Source: Cricetomys ansorgei (Eukaryota; Chordata; Mammalia; Rodentia; Nesomyidae). Taken from it: DNA of 64,000 nt. Positions 9,852 through 21,680 of the stretch are shown here, piece after piece. Positions within the stretch are counted from its first letter, which is position 1. Every line of letters starts with the position of its first letter. A program made the translations under genes and the position numbers. A model generated the notes under the pieces. It saw only the letters and a program-made list of their open reading frames with translations. It ran no database searches and had not been told where the DNA came from. The stretch is taken from the NCBI GenBank assembly GCA_026225945.1, contig JAMJFZ010001868.1, forward strand, positions 4,070,001 to 4,134,000, read 5' to 3'.

Positions 9852-11945
9852 TGGGCTCCAACTATATTTTCTAAATCAAACAAATTTCACAGAACATAGG
9901 GGCTCGATGTGACCCCTTCTCTGCCTTTCCCTACCAGCTGCTTAGCTGGAGCATCTCAGCCTTGGTCTTCCCGGTTCCCTCATGTGACTACTTTCAGGTA
10001 GCCCCTGGTTACATTTAAACACACTTCTCTTTGCTCTACTCTTCTCACTCAGTGTCTGACATGATGTCCTTTCAACCTCCGGTATGCCTTCTCAGTCATC
10101 CCGTTATGTTCCGAGGACGGGGTGGAGGCAGGTGGGAGTCTTCCAAAGCATCATCTTATAAGCGATCCAGGATGTTCCATCGCCAGCAAGGCTTCCTCTC
10201 AGCAGGGACTGAGAGTAGCAGGCTGAAATAATTGAGCATTTTATACGTTATTCTGTACAGTGTCTCAGGAAGAGGAACAGGTGTCAGAAGGAAGGAGACA
10301 GCATCTCCCACCACACAAAGCGAGAAGAAAGGGAGGTTCACCCCTGACAGACTTCTGTGGGTGCCCAGTGAATGCTGATAATGACAGAATCCAGCTTTTC
10401 CTTTGTGCGATCTTTCTTAGGTTCTTCTCTAACTGAATGTGGCACCAAGGGAACGATCACTGGCTGCTGTTCAAAGACATGTGACTTGGGTATTTCTCTA
10501 TTGCCTGCCCACTTCATAAAATGTTAATGAATGTTTGCAAAGCTCTTTGGAATCCTTTGATGAAAGGTGCAACACGAAGGGAAAATATTATTATTAGATG
10601 GTAATAGACATCTCTGAATGATTGGCCATAAGAATAATTGACACAAGCATTAAAAGATGCGCTAGAAATCAACCCGACGGAGTCAGCCCCTCCAGCCCCA
10701 TCTGTCTCCACATTACATATATCACACTGTTTCCTTGACACCCGTTCTAATAACCATATAATTCACACATTAAATCACCACTTTCAGAGAAAGGTTGCGC
10801 TCACTCAGAGTTCTATTGATAGCGACACTGAGAGGGTATTAAATGTTGAAAGGTCTAAAATGGAGACGAGCTCTTGGTTGGAGAAGCCAAATCCAGCCCT
10901 TGAACGGCCTCCACAATGACAGGGTGTGAGAGAGGCGCATCAGCACCTCAGCACATCAGAAAACAGGAGGAAGCTTTCCAACCAACAGAAGGAAACAGTG
11001 AAAATCTAAGGTCAGATAAAATGGACATTCCTCATTCTTAGTGTGCATTTTCACTGGTTTGAAAAATAGAGGCAAGACAAACTGATGACACTTCTCTGAT
11101 GCCCTTAGATGGGGACCCTTGTATCTTAGTCTTCTGTGTAAAACTCTGCCTTGCTCAGAGCTGGCTAGTTGGCTCCCCTGCATTTGATGATGATGGTTGG
11201 ATGGCTGTCGTCATCTGCAGTGGAGTGGAGAGGTGACTTGTGGGCATGTATCTGATTTAGCATCGTGAGTGCTGTAATCTATTAGCAATGCCTGGCCTAT
11301 AGAGAAAGAGGAGGAGGGGTGGCGTGTGTGGGGTAGGCTCTATAGGGTGTGAGGCTGGGTAAAAAGAACAGCTTGGGTTTTGTTTAAGGTAGTTTTGATT
11401 CTGATTTGTAGCCATCATAGGCTAAGTGATTTGCTCTTTGATGAGAGGATGGGTGGGATGCAATGGCGTCTTTCTGTTTCCCTTATTTTTGCATGGAGGA
11501 TTGATCACTTCAAGGCCTGGCAGCTTTGTCATTCTCCTAGGAGGAAGAAAACCCAAGGCTACTCAGAGGACGAAGAACAGTGGGCCTGTCCTCCTTTGTG
11601 CCCAGGCTCCCACAAGAAACTCTGCTGCATATGAAGTCTGTGGTCCTGCCCTCAGCATGCTGTGTCCCCAGAGCTCACATGTGTATTCTGAGACCCCTGC
11701 TGTGGGGTCTGGGAGCTCCAGTTTATGTCCCTGATCCATGAGCAGGCCTGATCGTGGTTCCCACATGTTGTCCATCAGAAAAGTGGTCCCCAGGGACCTT
11801 CTTTAGGTGGTAAGTTGCTTCCTGAAGTTTTACTGATAATCATCATGGAGTTCATATGCTATTTTGTTTCGAGGGGTTCAATGCTTTCTGATTTTTATCT
11901 GGTTTAAAGAAGTGAGATTACCTCAATTTCTTTAAAAAAGAAATC
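9852..11945. other. Single-copy sequence, no gene seen
   Basis: About 2.1 kb without a recognised repeat. There is a frame of 102 codons on the plus strand (11426-11734) and one of 70 codons on the minus strand over the same bases, with no domain features, so I treat both as chance. Confidence 0.55.
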
Positions 11946-12187
11946 TTTTTTTTTTTTTAAACAAAACAAAACAAAAACATAGAACCCCTTGTTGTTCAGA
12001 CTGGCCTCCTCCCATTACTTGGGAGAATCCAAAGAGAGCTTTGAACTTCGGAACTTTGAAGAGCTTTGAACATGGGAATACAGGCATGTACTACTATGTC
12101 TGGTTTATACAGTGCTAGGCATCAAACCCAGGGCCTCATGCATGCTAGGCAAGTACGTCACCAACTGACTTGCATCCTCAACCCAAT
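11946..12187 (-). mobile_element. B4 (B1-ID dimer) SINE, antisense
   Basis: The right end 'aaacccagggcctcatgcat' followed by 'gctaggcaagtacgtcacca' is the inverse of an ID/tRNA-Ala-like head. The left portion 'ggaatacaggcatgtactac' is the inverse of a B1-like monomer. The T-run and (CAAAA)n at 11946-11980 lie at the tail end. An 11-bp direct repeat (gagctttgaac) is present at about 12037 and 12061. Confidence 0.75.
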
Positions 12188-12204
12188 ATATCTTTACAAT
12201 AATA

Positions 12205-12335
12205 GGGATAGACAAGATTTATCGGGCATTTGCTACACATGGAACACTATCCTCAATATTTGCTTTCATTCCCTCACTTAGTCCCTTCAGTGACCAAGTG
12301 ATTGCTGTCCATTTACCCACTGAAGCTTCAAGAAC
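12205..12335 (-). mobile_element. Possible MIR relic, antisense
   Basis: The layout 'gggcatttgctacacatgga', 'tttcattccctcacttagtc', 'cccactgaagcttcaagaac' parallels the inverted MIR 3' half (growing size class, lower-case consensus words for 'common place, cattt, gaggaaactgagg'). It is highly diverged. Confidence 0.4.
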
Positions 12336-13389
12336 CACTCTGTGATGGACACTTGGTGGTGCAGCATGGGGAATGATGCTCAGGTTCACCTACAGGTGTG
12401 TGTGTGTCAGTTGGGGGGGGGATAGGAGGGAGGAAGTGAATAAGAATCCGACAGCCCTGGCAACAAGAGCTGTGAACAGACATTAGCATTAAAGAGCCAC
12501 TGTGCTGGGTGGCAGAATCATGACCTTCATGTCTAGCAAAGCTGTTGATGTGGCTGGGGAAAGAGACAACAGGTCCGCTGTCCTTTGTTCTGTGAGCGGA
12601 TTGGATTAAGAATGTTCAAGTAAAAGTGAGGGCTGGATTTGAAGCCAGAGTGCAAATGTCACCACTGCAGATCATACATGGGGCTTTGTTTAAAAGAGTG
12701 AATAAGATTTTTCCTGTTTTTTCATTATTTGGTTTATTAAAAATTAGTCATAATGAGCAGAAAAGAAGAAATTGATACCATCTTACAATTAAGGTTTACT
12801 TGACGCTGGGCATGCCTCTTATTTAGGTTAATATATAAAAGCCATATAGATGTTAATTCATTCTCTTTTATGTGATGTTTCGTTACTTTTAACTAGCAGA
12901 GTTCAGCATCCAGAGTTACCGCCATATGGGGTTGTCATGAGTCGACTTTGTAGCTGCTGTAGACACTCCCACATTATTCTGCTCTTGGGTTCTATTGCTA
13001 CAAAGGCACTGAGCCCTTTAATAATTTTATCATGCCTTGTCTCCACTACAACTCCTGGATCTATTCTGATACGTGCTGTATATAGGGCATGTTATTAAAA
13101 GTCAGCCTATCACTGAGGGGGCCAGACAGGAGAACAGTTGCTGGTTTCTCAAGATCCTAATGAGGATCACAGAATTACTCTGCGCGATTCCAAACTTGGA
13201 TTACAAATGCCTTTTGGTGTGTGAGGTTGCAGTGGTTGAAAATTGGTAGTGTTAAGAAGCTATTGGTTTATTAAAAATGTATTTCTCTGTAGCTCTTTCT
13301 TGGTCCTCCTGACTCGCTTTCATTAGAAAGCTATTAGCATGTTTATATAAATAATTGAAAATGGCTAGACAGCAAGGTCAAGCTCTTTG
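12336..13389. other. Single-copy sequence, nothing recognised
   Basis: No gene or repeat seen apart from a nine-base G run near 12413-12421. AT-rich around 12690-12850. Confidence 0.5.

Positions 13390-13420
<31 letters not shown>
13390..13420. repeat. (GT)n microsatellite
   Basis: About 15 GT units. The frames across it on both strands are repeat artefacts. Confidence 0.95.
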
Positions 13421-13423
<3 letters not shown>

Positions 13424-13939
13424 TAAAGTTGAATTTAAAATATGTTTGGGTAAACTCTTCTTGTCTCTCCTCTGTCTTGCATTTGTTGATGTCGGGCAGC
13501 AGGAGAAGTTGCTGCTTGTTATACAGAGGGTATATCTCAGAGATCCCATTGATTTCACCGTGGCTACTGACATCTGCAGAATTAAACATGTAGAGAAGGA
13601 AATGTGCTTAGAATTCCTCTACGATTCTACATGACTGGAAACTGGAGGGCGAGGCTCCAAAGCTGGACCACTCACCCCAGGCAAGGTTTAGGAAGTGACT
13701 AAAGCCTTAGCCAAAAGTGTCCCGTCTCCGTGTACTTCTGTCAGCCGACTGAACTCTCGGCTGTTATTAGTACCGAAGGATGGGCTTCTTTGTCCACATA
13801 CAGCCGTGGTCTTTATGCATTAAAGACTTGGCCCCCAAGATGGCATTATTCTTAAGCGACAGAACCTTTGAGAAACAGGGCCCAGTGGCTTTAGGTTTAT
13901 TGAGAGTATTCTCTCAAACAGGATTGTGGGACCCCGGCC
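13421..13939. other. Single-copy sequence, nothing recognised
   Basis: A frame of 79 codons starts in the GT tract and runs to 13634. There is no support that it is a gene. Confidence 0.5.
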
Positions 13940-14144
13940 TTTCCTCTCTGCTCTTTGGTTTGTGACACAAGTGGTTCTGCATTGTTGTGTGCTCTTGTCA
14001 TACGACGTTGCCTTGCTACAAGTCCAAAATGACAATATCAATAGATAATGCACAACCTCTAAAATTATAAGCCAAAACAAACCTTTTCTCTGTATAAGTT
14101 CATTGTCTTGGGCCTTTTGTTTTAGTGCTAGCTGTCTAACACAG
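13940..14144 (+). mobile_element. MaLR LTR 3' portion
   Basis: 'aacctctaaaattataagcc' followed by 'aaaacaaacctttt', 'ctgtataagttcattgtctt' and 'tagctgtctaacaca' match the ordered 3' half of ORR1/MT/MLT-type LTRs (compare 9760-9851 and 63520-63617). The 5' half is not recognisable. Confidence 0.55.
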
Positions 14145-15234
14145 ACACCCTCAGTGATGTATTTGGAAACGTTTTCCAGCTTGGTAGAAGTTCATAAGGA
14201 CTTTTGGTCAGATTCCATGTGATATCGGTCATATTTTTTATTTATGAAGTTCAATTTGTCATGTGACTTGGCTCCTGTGTCCTCTCCTCTCTCTTGCACA
14301 AGAGGTCTCAAAGTCTGTATCGTCCCCCAACTCAGGTTTTGGTGCAATAGCATTAGGAGGCAGGTCCTTTAGAAGGATGTAGGCTTCAGGAGGAGGAGTA
14401 GTGCCTTTATTAAAAAAGACCAAGGCCACTCTGTCACGTGGAGACACAGGTAGACGGGGCCTCCTAAAGGTCGAACATGCCAGTGCTTTTTTCTTGTATC
14501 CAGAGCCAAGACTCAAGTCAAAATTGGTTTTGTTCCAGCAGTGAGGCTACATCACCTGAAATTATGGGTCTAGTGACTTGGAGAGTGTGTTCTGTGAATA
14601 CTGATAGCTCTGTGTTAACTGTGTGCATCTGCGTTTATTAGAGTGCACAGATAAGCAGAATATTGCTGTTCTGTGTTTGTTTGACAGTGTGTATTTTGAT
14701 GTGGAGTTGGTCTATCAGTTACTTTCTTGACCTTTAAGAAATAAGATCTTGGTGATGCAGGAAATGAATGAACATCCTCTGTCATCCTGGCAAAGTTGCA
14801 CACACCCCTTAATTAGCTGTGAGGTTCTTTTTGCTCTAGGCACATGCAGAAGTGAAATGGTTGACCAATGGCCAGGGATTAGCACGTTCTTTTTAGATAA
14901 AGCTATACCTTACAGTGGACTTCAGGCTGCTCGCATTCCATTATTTAATGTAGACTTTTTTTTTTCTTCATGCTTTGACATTTCCCAGTTAGAAGTTCAA
15001 GGCCCTTCTTCTGTACTTTCCTCTTCATAAAACTCAAGGGAGGATAGTCCCGGCCCACTCATGTTTGCCTTTTCTGTGTAATTCCCTTTGCTATGATTAG
15101 AACGTACCTTTCTCTCCAGTTCACATGTTGGAGGCATTTTCAGTGGAACAAGGATGGGGGCGGGTGGAGCCTGGCAGAAGTTTAGTCCTGAGGACTCTGA
15201 TTTCATGAATACACGGATGGTGTTAGTGTGAGAG
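14145..15234. other. Single-copy sequence, nothing recognised
   Basis: Mixed AT-rich sequence with a short T run at 14957-14966. No coding evidence. Confidence 0.5.
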
Positions 15235-15320
15235 GAGGTTGATTACCAGCGGAGTGATTTGTTGTAGAAGTGAGTGCATGCCTGATATATGTGAGGTCTT
15301 GAGTTCAATTCCTAGTAGCA
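15235..15320 (+). mobile_element. Degenerate ID-type SINE
   Basis: 'gagtgcatgcctgatatatg' followed by 'gaggtcttgagttcaattcc' retains the ID/tRNA-Ala-like head and B-box wording. It directly precedes the (GGA)n tract, consistent with the microsatellite having grown out of the element's tail. Confidence 0.45.
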
Positions 15321-15466
15321 TGAGGAGGAGGAGGAGGAGGAGGAGGAAGAGAAGAGGAGGAGGAGGAGGAGGAGGAGAGGAGGAGGAGGAGGAGGAGGAG
15401 GAAGAGGAGGAGGAGGAGGAGGAGGAGGAAGAGGAGGAGGAGGAGGAGGAGGGGGAGGAGGAGGAG

Positions 15467-15501
<35 letters not shown>

Positions 15502-15543
15502 GGAGGAGGAGGAGGAGGAGGAGGAAGAGGAGGAGGAGGAGGA
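15321..15543. repeat. (GGA)n purine tract, 223 bp
   Basis: Almost uninterrupted GGA/GAA triplets: the plus strand is 100% purine over more than 220 bases. It yields poly-Glu, poly-Arg, poly-Ser, poly-Leu and poly-Pro frames of over 110 codons on both strands, none of which is a gene. Confidence 0.98.
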
Positions 15544-16082
15544 AAAAGAAAGGAGCAAAGGAAAAGAAACAATAAAAATAAAAGCAAGTTGAGCCTTCCC
15601 TCGTGTTTCTGCACCCAGCGTGGAATGACAGGGCGTGGAAGCCCCTGGCCAACGCTCTTAGGTCCGAGTAAGTCTCTACTACTCACATATTAGAAGCCTA
15701 TGGTCTTCTGTTACAGTGGCAGTGCCCTGACTGAGCTATTTCACAAGGTCGCAGCACTGAGCATAGAAGTCCAAGTCTCCTCACTGTGCAATCGCCCAGC
15801 TGAGGTAGTAGACTCTGGTCTCCTCTTTATTTAGATGGCTGAAATTTCAGCAGTAAGTCTCATGCCCTGATGACACCTTGCTCTCAGTGTACTCCTTATA
15901 TTGACTGGGGTGAGGTTAAAAGGAAGCCATGTATGATAGGGCCGGTCAAAGAGACACTTCTTGGCACTTCCTGGAAGCCCTGAGCAAGGTAACTGACCTT
16001 GCTCACATATAGAATGCCACCTACTAAGTGCTTTAGATTCTCATTAGGCTGTAGCCATCATTCTAGGAAAGTGAATCCTTTT
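15544..16082. other. Single-copy sequence, nothing recognised
   Basis: An A-rich edge (15544-15590) decays from the GGA tract. The remainder shows no repeat or gene. Confidence 0.5.
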
Positions 16083-16458
16083 CTCTGATGCGGTGATAAA
16101 ATACCTGACAAAGGCAACTCAGGGGAGAAAGGGTTTCTTTGGCTCATAATTCCAGCCTATAGCCCTATAGCTGGGATCATGAGAATCTGATACAGCTAGT
16201 CGTATTCACGATCAAGAACAGAGAGAGAATGAATGCATGCATGCCTATGCTTAGCCTGCTTTCTTTACTCTTATTCAGTTTAGGATCCTGAACCTAGAGC
16301 ATGGTGCTGCCCATAGTAGGTGGATTTTCCCAAATCAAAACGTGTCTAAGATAATCTCTCCCAGACATCCACAGGCCTACAGGACGATCCTGAGACATTC
16401 CTCCTCAGGCGATTTTAGATGGTGTCAAATTGAAAATTAGAACTAACCATCACAGAGA
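16083..16458 (-). mobile_element. Rodent MaLR/ORR1-like repeat, antisense
   Basis: Starts 'tgcggtgataaaatacctga' and 'ggagaaagggtttctttggc', the inverse of a MaLR 3' end, and finishes with 'aactaaccatcaca'. The middle ('ttagcctgctttctttactc') parallels 21976-22698. The exact class is uncertain. Confidence 0.6.
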
Positions 16459-16739
16459 ATACGATAAATTCGTGTCTATTTCCACATGGACTTCAGGTGT
16501 GCTTTCTGATTTTATTCTCAGAGCAAACCCATGTGTGTCTAAACAAGGAACATAATAAATAAAATAACAGACACAAGGCAAGGACTCAGGTGAAACCCTC
16601 GAGGGCACACACACACACACACAGTGGGACAAAGTGTGCATTAGTTGTAGGATCTCCTCAAAGGTGTCTTGTAAAGTCAGCGTGGGGCGACAAATTCCAT
16701 CAGGTTTTATTCTTCTGAAACTTTGTCTTCAAAGCAAAC

Positions 16740-16764
16740 TTGTGGTTTTTTTTTTTTTTTTTTT
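16740..16764. repeat. Poly-T run
   Basis: About 22 consecutive T after 'ggttt'. No SINE or pseudogene body is recognisable on either side. Confidence 0.9.
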
Positions 16765-16794
16765 AGTACAAATTCTATGTATTTGGCTCCCCTT

Positions 16795-16920
16795 TAATAA
16801 TAGTTTATGTGTCAAGCACTGTTCTAAGGGCTGTATATGAGCAGGCATTTAATGTTTACAATTTTGGGAAATTCACTTATTAAGAGAATTTGATCCATGA
16901 AAAACTGAGGCATAGAGAGA
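16795..16920 (-). mobile_element. MIR relic, antisense
   Basis: 'gtgtcaagcactgttctaag' followed by 'catttaatgtttacaatttt' and 'gaaaaactgaggcatagaga' is the inverse MIR order (3' end, then the oligo-dA-primed core). Confidence 0.7.
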
Positions 16921-17810
16921 GCCACTCTATCTGTCACCAAGGAGTGTGCCAGCAGCAAGTACATAAGATGCAGCCGAGCACATCTTTCCAATTAGTATTC
17001 TCTCTGTGTGTGTGGTTAATTTTTTTCTTGTGTGTCTGTGTGGCTGGAACATGGGCTGCCTGTTTTATGGCTGTTCTGAAAAGATTAGCATCTCAATCGG
17101 TGGACAAAATGGAACATATTGTTCTCTCCAAGGTGGGTGTGTATCAATCAATGCACTGAGGACCCAGAAAGAACAAAGCTCAGAGAGAGGTAGGCTCTGC
17201 CCTCCTCTGCATGTCTTTATGTAGACCCCAGCTGTGCATCCTAATTGTATTTTCAGTAGACAGCTACCCACCCATACCTAACCTTACTTGGCCTTGAACT
17301 AGGACTTCAACCGCTGGGTCTCTTTGGTTCTAGGCTTTCAGACTCTGACTGGACCACAGCATGAGCTAGTGTGGGACTCCAGCTTGTGGACAGCAGGGCA
17401 CAGCACTTGCCAGCCTCCATAACCATGGGCTAGCTCTTCGCTAGTGGTCTTTATTCAGGGTTGTCTGTAGGGAGCCCTGACAAACACAATGTGCCAATGG
17501 CTGAGACGGCTTTTAGGCTTCCGTGGCAAAACCAAACATCTTTAGGTGTTGGGCATCAAACCTTTCCAAGAGGCAGAACAAATGCAGAGATTATGAACAT
17601 GAATTCTAAAAGCAGATTCTATATGGCTTCAAACCTTAGCTCACCTTTAACTAGTTAGGGGGTTACGTCTGACTGGGCTCCCTTTGCCGTCTTTCAGTAA
17701 GCAGCACTGAGTCTAAATGGCTTTCGGCGGAGGTGAGAGAGTCGGTATGTCTGCAGCTGCATTGCCAAATAGTGTAGCATGGAAACCATGATGTAATTCT
17801 GCTCGTGTCT
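16921..17810. other. Single-copy sequence, nothing recognised
   Basis: No repeat family or plausible exon identified. Confidence 0.5.
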
Positions 17811-17880
17811 TTGCGGTGCTGGGGAGCAACACTCAGGGACTCACACATGCTTTACCACTGAGCAATGTCCTCAGAGCCTG
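17811..17880 (-). mobile_element. ID/B4-type SINE fragment, antisense
   Basis: 'cacacatgctttaccactga' followed by 'gcaatgtcctcagagcct' is the inverse of an ID head. Short and diverged. Confidence 0.55.
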
Positions 17881-18549
17881 TGAGGTAATTTTAAGCATTT
17901 TAGTAATCACATTTCTAAAAGGAAAAAGAGATGAAACTGTATTTCACTTAACCTGCCATATCCAACATAAAATTATTTCAATGTATAGTTAATCTAAAGT
18001 CACGAGTGAGATGCTATTGAGTCTCTTGCTTATTTATTTTGTCCTAAGCTTTGGAACCAGGCATCCATTCACACTTTAGTGTAACTCATTCTGAGCTCTT
18101 CTCACGCCGTGTGCTTCAGAACCACAGTGGCTGGTGCCCACTGAAGCAGAGGCAGGGAAGGGCTATTTGTTATTTTACCTTCCAAATATTTTTGAAACCC
18201 AAATAACTTCTCGCCTTTCTCATTGAGATACTTTGTACCATTTCGCCCTCATCTCATCCTGGGGAGATGAATTAGTCTCCTTAGCCACAATCTCTCCTAT
18301 CCAGTCTTCATACATTATTCCAAGAAATCCTTTGGAATCCTCGATGAGGTGCGGCGTGGGTACTCCTGAGACTCCCTGTCCGCTGCCCCATCTCTACAAT
18401 CCGCCACTAACCTTTGTCAAGTGTCAGTCTACTGCTCACATTTTTGTATATATCCCATTCACACATCCTCTGTATAGCTACCCCAACAGACATTTTCTAG
18501 AATTTCCAGTTTCTGTCACATGACTGTCAACATGTAGTCATACATCATT
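17881..18549. other. Single-copy sequence, nothing recognised
   Basis: AT-rich at 17881-18060, then pyrimidine-rich. A frame of 96 codons at 18233-18523 has no domain and no splice context. Confidence 0.5.
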
Positions 18550-18755
18550 ACCTATGCTTGGAATGTTGCTTCCATCAGTAGGATTGGATAATTAGCCTAT
18601 CTCCCGTCCCCAGTAGACTAAAGTTCCTTTAGGGAGGGTCTCAATTTGGTTTTGTGTACCCTTTTATTCCCTGCACCTGGCCCAGGGCCTGGCGCTTGTA
18701 AGCACTCACGAAATGATTTGGGAGACCTAACCGAAATGAGTAAATATGTAACTGT
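18550..18755 (+). mobile_element. L2 LINE 3' end relic
   Basis: Ordered L2 3'-end blocks: 'ccccagtagactaaagttcc', then 'gagggtctcaatttg', 'ccctgcacctggcccagggc' and 'cctggcgcttgtaagcactc' followed by 'acgaaatgattt'. Plus orientation. Ancient mammalian element. Confidence 0.75.
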
Positions 18756-18760
18756 CATGC

Positions 18761-19639
18761 ACTACGAAACCCCAGAGAAACAGAACTAAGGGAATCCGAA
18801 GATGAAGAGGTAAACGCCACGGTGCCGCTTCAGGTGAATTGGAATTCGTAAAGGGCGAAAACAGAGAGATCCTGGGATAGAAAAATGTACCGTGTAATAG
18901 GATTCGAGAACTTCACAGACATGGAAATACGAACATTTAGAGTGGCATGAGACAAAAGCACAAACAGACCCCATCAAAAGAGACGGGAAGCAGGGCAGAA
19001 TATTGTGAGCCGTTTTCTATCTTTCACGCGCCTGGAAAGCTAAGTATGAAGTGGGCACGAGCAAGAGGTGGTGATCAGGAAGCCTAGTACCAGATTTTCT
19101 ATGATAGCTTTACACTCTTTTTCCCTCAACAGTGGAAATTCTCACCTACCAGCAGTCGGTAAAGAAACGCAGTTAGCTAATGAGTCGGTATACACGTATC
19201 TTCTGTCTGCCATGTGCTGGGAGCCTCGTGTTCCACAAGACGGCTGTGGCGTCCGTCTGTGTAGATGGATGGAAGGGTGCCGCCGAGCTCTTATTTCTTC
19301 CCCTCATAGTTCTATGTCACTTGAGCTCAGGCTAGGCGAGTATTGAAGTGCAATGTCAGGACGTGGTAAGATAAGTGACCGTGGAAGTAGTTCCATGAAT
19401 CTTTCTAATAATGAAAGCTTGGCAGTACTCCTTTCTCCTTAAAGAGACAGGTTGTAACGCTGAAAAGAATCTGAGAGGAGTTCTCCAGGCTCGCCACCTC
19501 CAGCAGTGTGGAACTGATGACGAGTCGGAAGCAGGAAACATAGATGAAATATACACCCACAGCTCACATGAAGCTATGGACCTTACCCACGGAGTCAAAG
19601 GAGCAGTAGAGGAGAAGTAAGAGCAAGACAGAGAAGTAG
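18761..19639. other. Single-copy sequence, nothing recognised
   Basis: Rather CpG-tolerant for the window (18780-19030) but without promoter elements or reading frames I would defend. Confidence 0.45.
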
Positions 19640-19747
19640 CCAGCCTGCCTGGGAGGCTGAGGCAGGGGGATCGAAAGGACTGTGTGGGCTACGGAGTGAG
19701 TTCAAGGGTAGCCTGGGAAACTTTGTGAAATGCCATCTCAAAAGTGA
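19640..19747 (+). mobile_element. Degenerate B1/PB1-like SINE
   Basis: 'ctgggaggctgaggcagggg', 'gagttcaagggtagcctggg' and 'gaaatgccatctcaaaag' keep the order of a 7SL-derived monomer in sense orientation. The head is lost. Confidence 0.65.
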
Positions 19748-19754
19748 AAACAGA

Positions 19755-19892
19755 GGCCTGGAGAGGAGGCACAATTGAGAAAAGGACTGTCCTCTGAGCC
19801 TGACTGTAGTCCCATCCCTGGTATCCACATAGCAGAAGCTGTCCTCTGACCACTTGTGCACTGAGTCATGAGCCCCTCTCCCCACAAAAAAA

Positions 19893-19955
<63 letters not shown>

Positions 19956-19957
19956 AT
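19755..19957 (+). mobile_element. B3-type SINE with (TAAA)n tail
   Basis: Sense B2/B3-superfamily copy: 'aggcctggagaggaggcaca' head, 'gtagtcccatccctggtatc', 'agctgtcctctgaccacttg' and 'gagcccctctccccaca', then a (TAAA)n tail. Confidence 0.65.
19886..19957. repeat. (TAAA)n microsatellite
   Basis: About 17 TAAA units grown from the SINE tail. Confidence 0.97.
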
Positions 19958-19984
19958 GTAGAAAACTATTTTTAAAGCAAAAAG

Positions 19985-20050
19985 AACTCTGGGGTAGAGC
20001 AATTGCTTACCACATGCATGGTACTAGATTTGATCCTCGGTGGTACACAG
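19985..20050 (+). mobile_element. ID SINE
   Basis: 'ggggtagagcaattgcttac' followed by 'atggtactagatttgatcct' matches the ID order (A-box region then B-box 'gattcgatcct'). No clear A-tail. Confidence 0.6.
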
Positions 20051-20059
20051 AAATGACAG

Positions 20060-20216
20060 CACTGGGGATGTGGCCCTGGTAAAGTGCCACAAAGCATGCA
20101 TAAGACCTTGGACTCAAACTCAGCACCACATAGACCAGATGAAGTGGTACTCCTAGGAGTTCAAGGTCAACTGTCCTGTATAGTGCCAGACAGATGACTA
20201 AATGACACCCTGTCTC
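20060..20216 (+). mobile_element. B4 (ID-B1) SINE, diverged
   Basis: An ID-like part ('gtaaagtgccacaaagcatg', 'ggactcaaactcagcac') is followed by a B1-like part ('ctcctaggagttcaaggtca', 'gacaccctgtctct'). Sense orientation. Confidence 0.55.
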
Positions 20217-20256
20217 TCCCTCCCCCTTTTCTCTTTCCTTCTTTACCCACCCCTCT

Positions 20257-20287
20257 ATACACACACACATACACACATACACACACG
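20257..20287. repeat. CA-rich microsatellite
   Basis: Alternating ACAC and ATAC units, about 30 bases. Confidence 0.9.
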
Positions 20288-21207
20288 CCCGATGAATTCC
20301 ATTCTGGATGAGTTAAATTATGCCGCTACAGCATAAATCACAAAACTTCAGGGACTTTACTCTGTTCCATGTTTCTGCATTGTGAGGCACACATTTGGGA
20401 ACAACGTTCCAATCAATGAAAGGAATATTGTGGCTATGTCATCGCTGCCGGGTTTCCATACTGGCAGGGAAAGAGGGCAGTTGCCTTGTCTTGAGAGTGA
20501 TGCACATTACTCCTGTACACAGCCCATTGTGCAAGCCTCAGTCTACTGCCCATGCCTTACCATGTGAGTTTGTCTAGGAGTAAGAGGAATGGAAATACAA
20601 TCCTTTGTGTATCCAGGAAACAAGGGAGATGGGTCAGTGAGCCCCAGGCATGCCCACCACATTGACGGTGCATTTCCAGCCCTGTGAAATACTCAAGCAG
20701 AAGCACCACAGACGATGGGAACGAGTATGCAATAAAGCGTCTTAAACTTGACTTCGCAAACACTCATCTGGAGAAGATTGTTAAAAGTTAGTTTCCTAGG
20801 TCCAACTCTCAGAGATTCTAATTTAGCAAGCCTGGAGTTAGGCTCTGGGCACTAAATTTTAGACTCCATATAGATCATAATCTCATAAACTCTCACCCAG
20901 AAAGTGTGTGGATGGTACTCGCTGCCGTTCCATGGGAAGGATAGAAGAGAGTGAGAGAACTAAATGAGCCAGCCTTGAATCCGGCGAACTCGTAGGAGAG
21001 GGGCTGTTTTGAGAAAGGTGTGGATGGCTCGCTCATGACAAATGCTGCTGAGACTTTGTGTAGAGGGACAGAAAAGGACTCACTGTCTGCAGTGACAAGG
21101 TCACCTTAGCCAGAGTTGGATCTCACACCCACTCATGTTCTTCGAAGAGTGAGTGGAAATAAACACACAGCATAGGCCATTCTTTGAGGAGGTTTGACTA
21201 CAAAGAA
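20288..21207. other. Single-copy sequence, nothing recognised
   Basis: No coding or repeat signal that I can name. Confidence 0.5.
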
Positions 21208-21345
21208 GAAGAGAAGGCTTAGGAGATAGCCCAGTGGTGGATCAGCTGCCTACGACTGTACAAGGCCCTGGATTTGACCCTCAGCCCTGGAAAAGCAAGG
21301 AAGGAGAAGAGAGAGAAAGAGGAAGAAGAGGAGGAGCCCAGAGGG
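21208..21345 (+). mobile_element. ID SINE with GA-rich tail
   Basis: 'gcttaggagatagcccagtg' through 'gtacaaggccctggatttga' and 'ccctcagccctgg' give the full ID order in sense orientation. The tail has become a GA-rich tract (21293-21345). Confidence 0.7.
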
Positions 21346-21611
21346 GAGTAGGTCAGGAAGGGGGTGGTTAAATACAGGCGAGGCTTAAGCATGATTATAT
21401 GATAGTGGAAGGAAGATGATGAAAGAGACCAGTGCTGACTACTGGATCTGTTGATGGGAGGGGTTAGGCTAATGAGAATGTTCGGAAGGCTCTGCCTTAG
21501 CTTGATGGAACAGTGTTCCTTCATCCTAACGAGGAGGAAAGGGGAAAGGTGGGTGCAGACTGATCACAACTTTGGCTGTTCAGCAGACTCAACTATGAAG
21601 GTGTTTTAAAA

Positions 21612-21633
21612 TCACACACACACACACACACAC

Positions 21634-21669
<36 letters not shown>

Positions 21670-21680
21670 GACAGAGACAC
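21612..21680. repeat. (CA)n(GA)n(CAGA)n compound microsatellite
   Basis: CA units switch to GA, then to about seven ACAG units, then a short GACA tail. Confidence 0.96.

Noticed and set aside
15223..15686. Frames of over 110 codons on both strands (poly-Glu, poly-Ser, poly-Leu/Pro)
   Set aside because: They are products of the (GGA)n tract and start or end in unrelated sequence.
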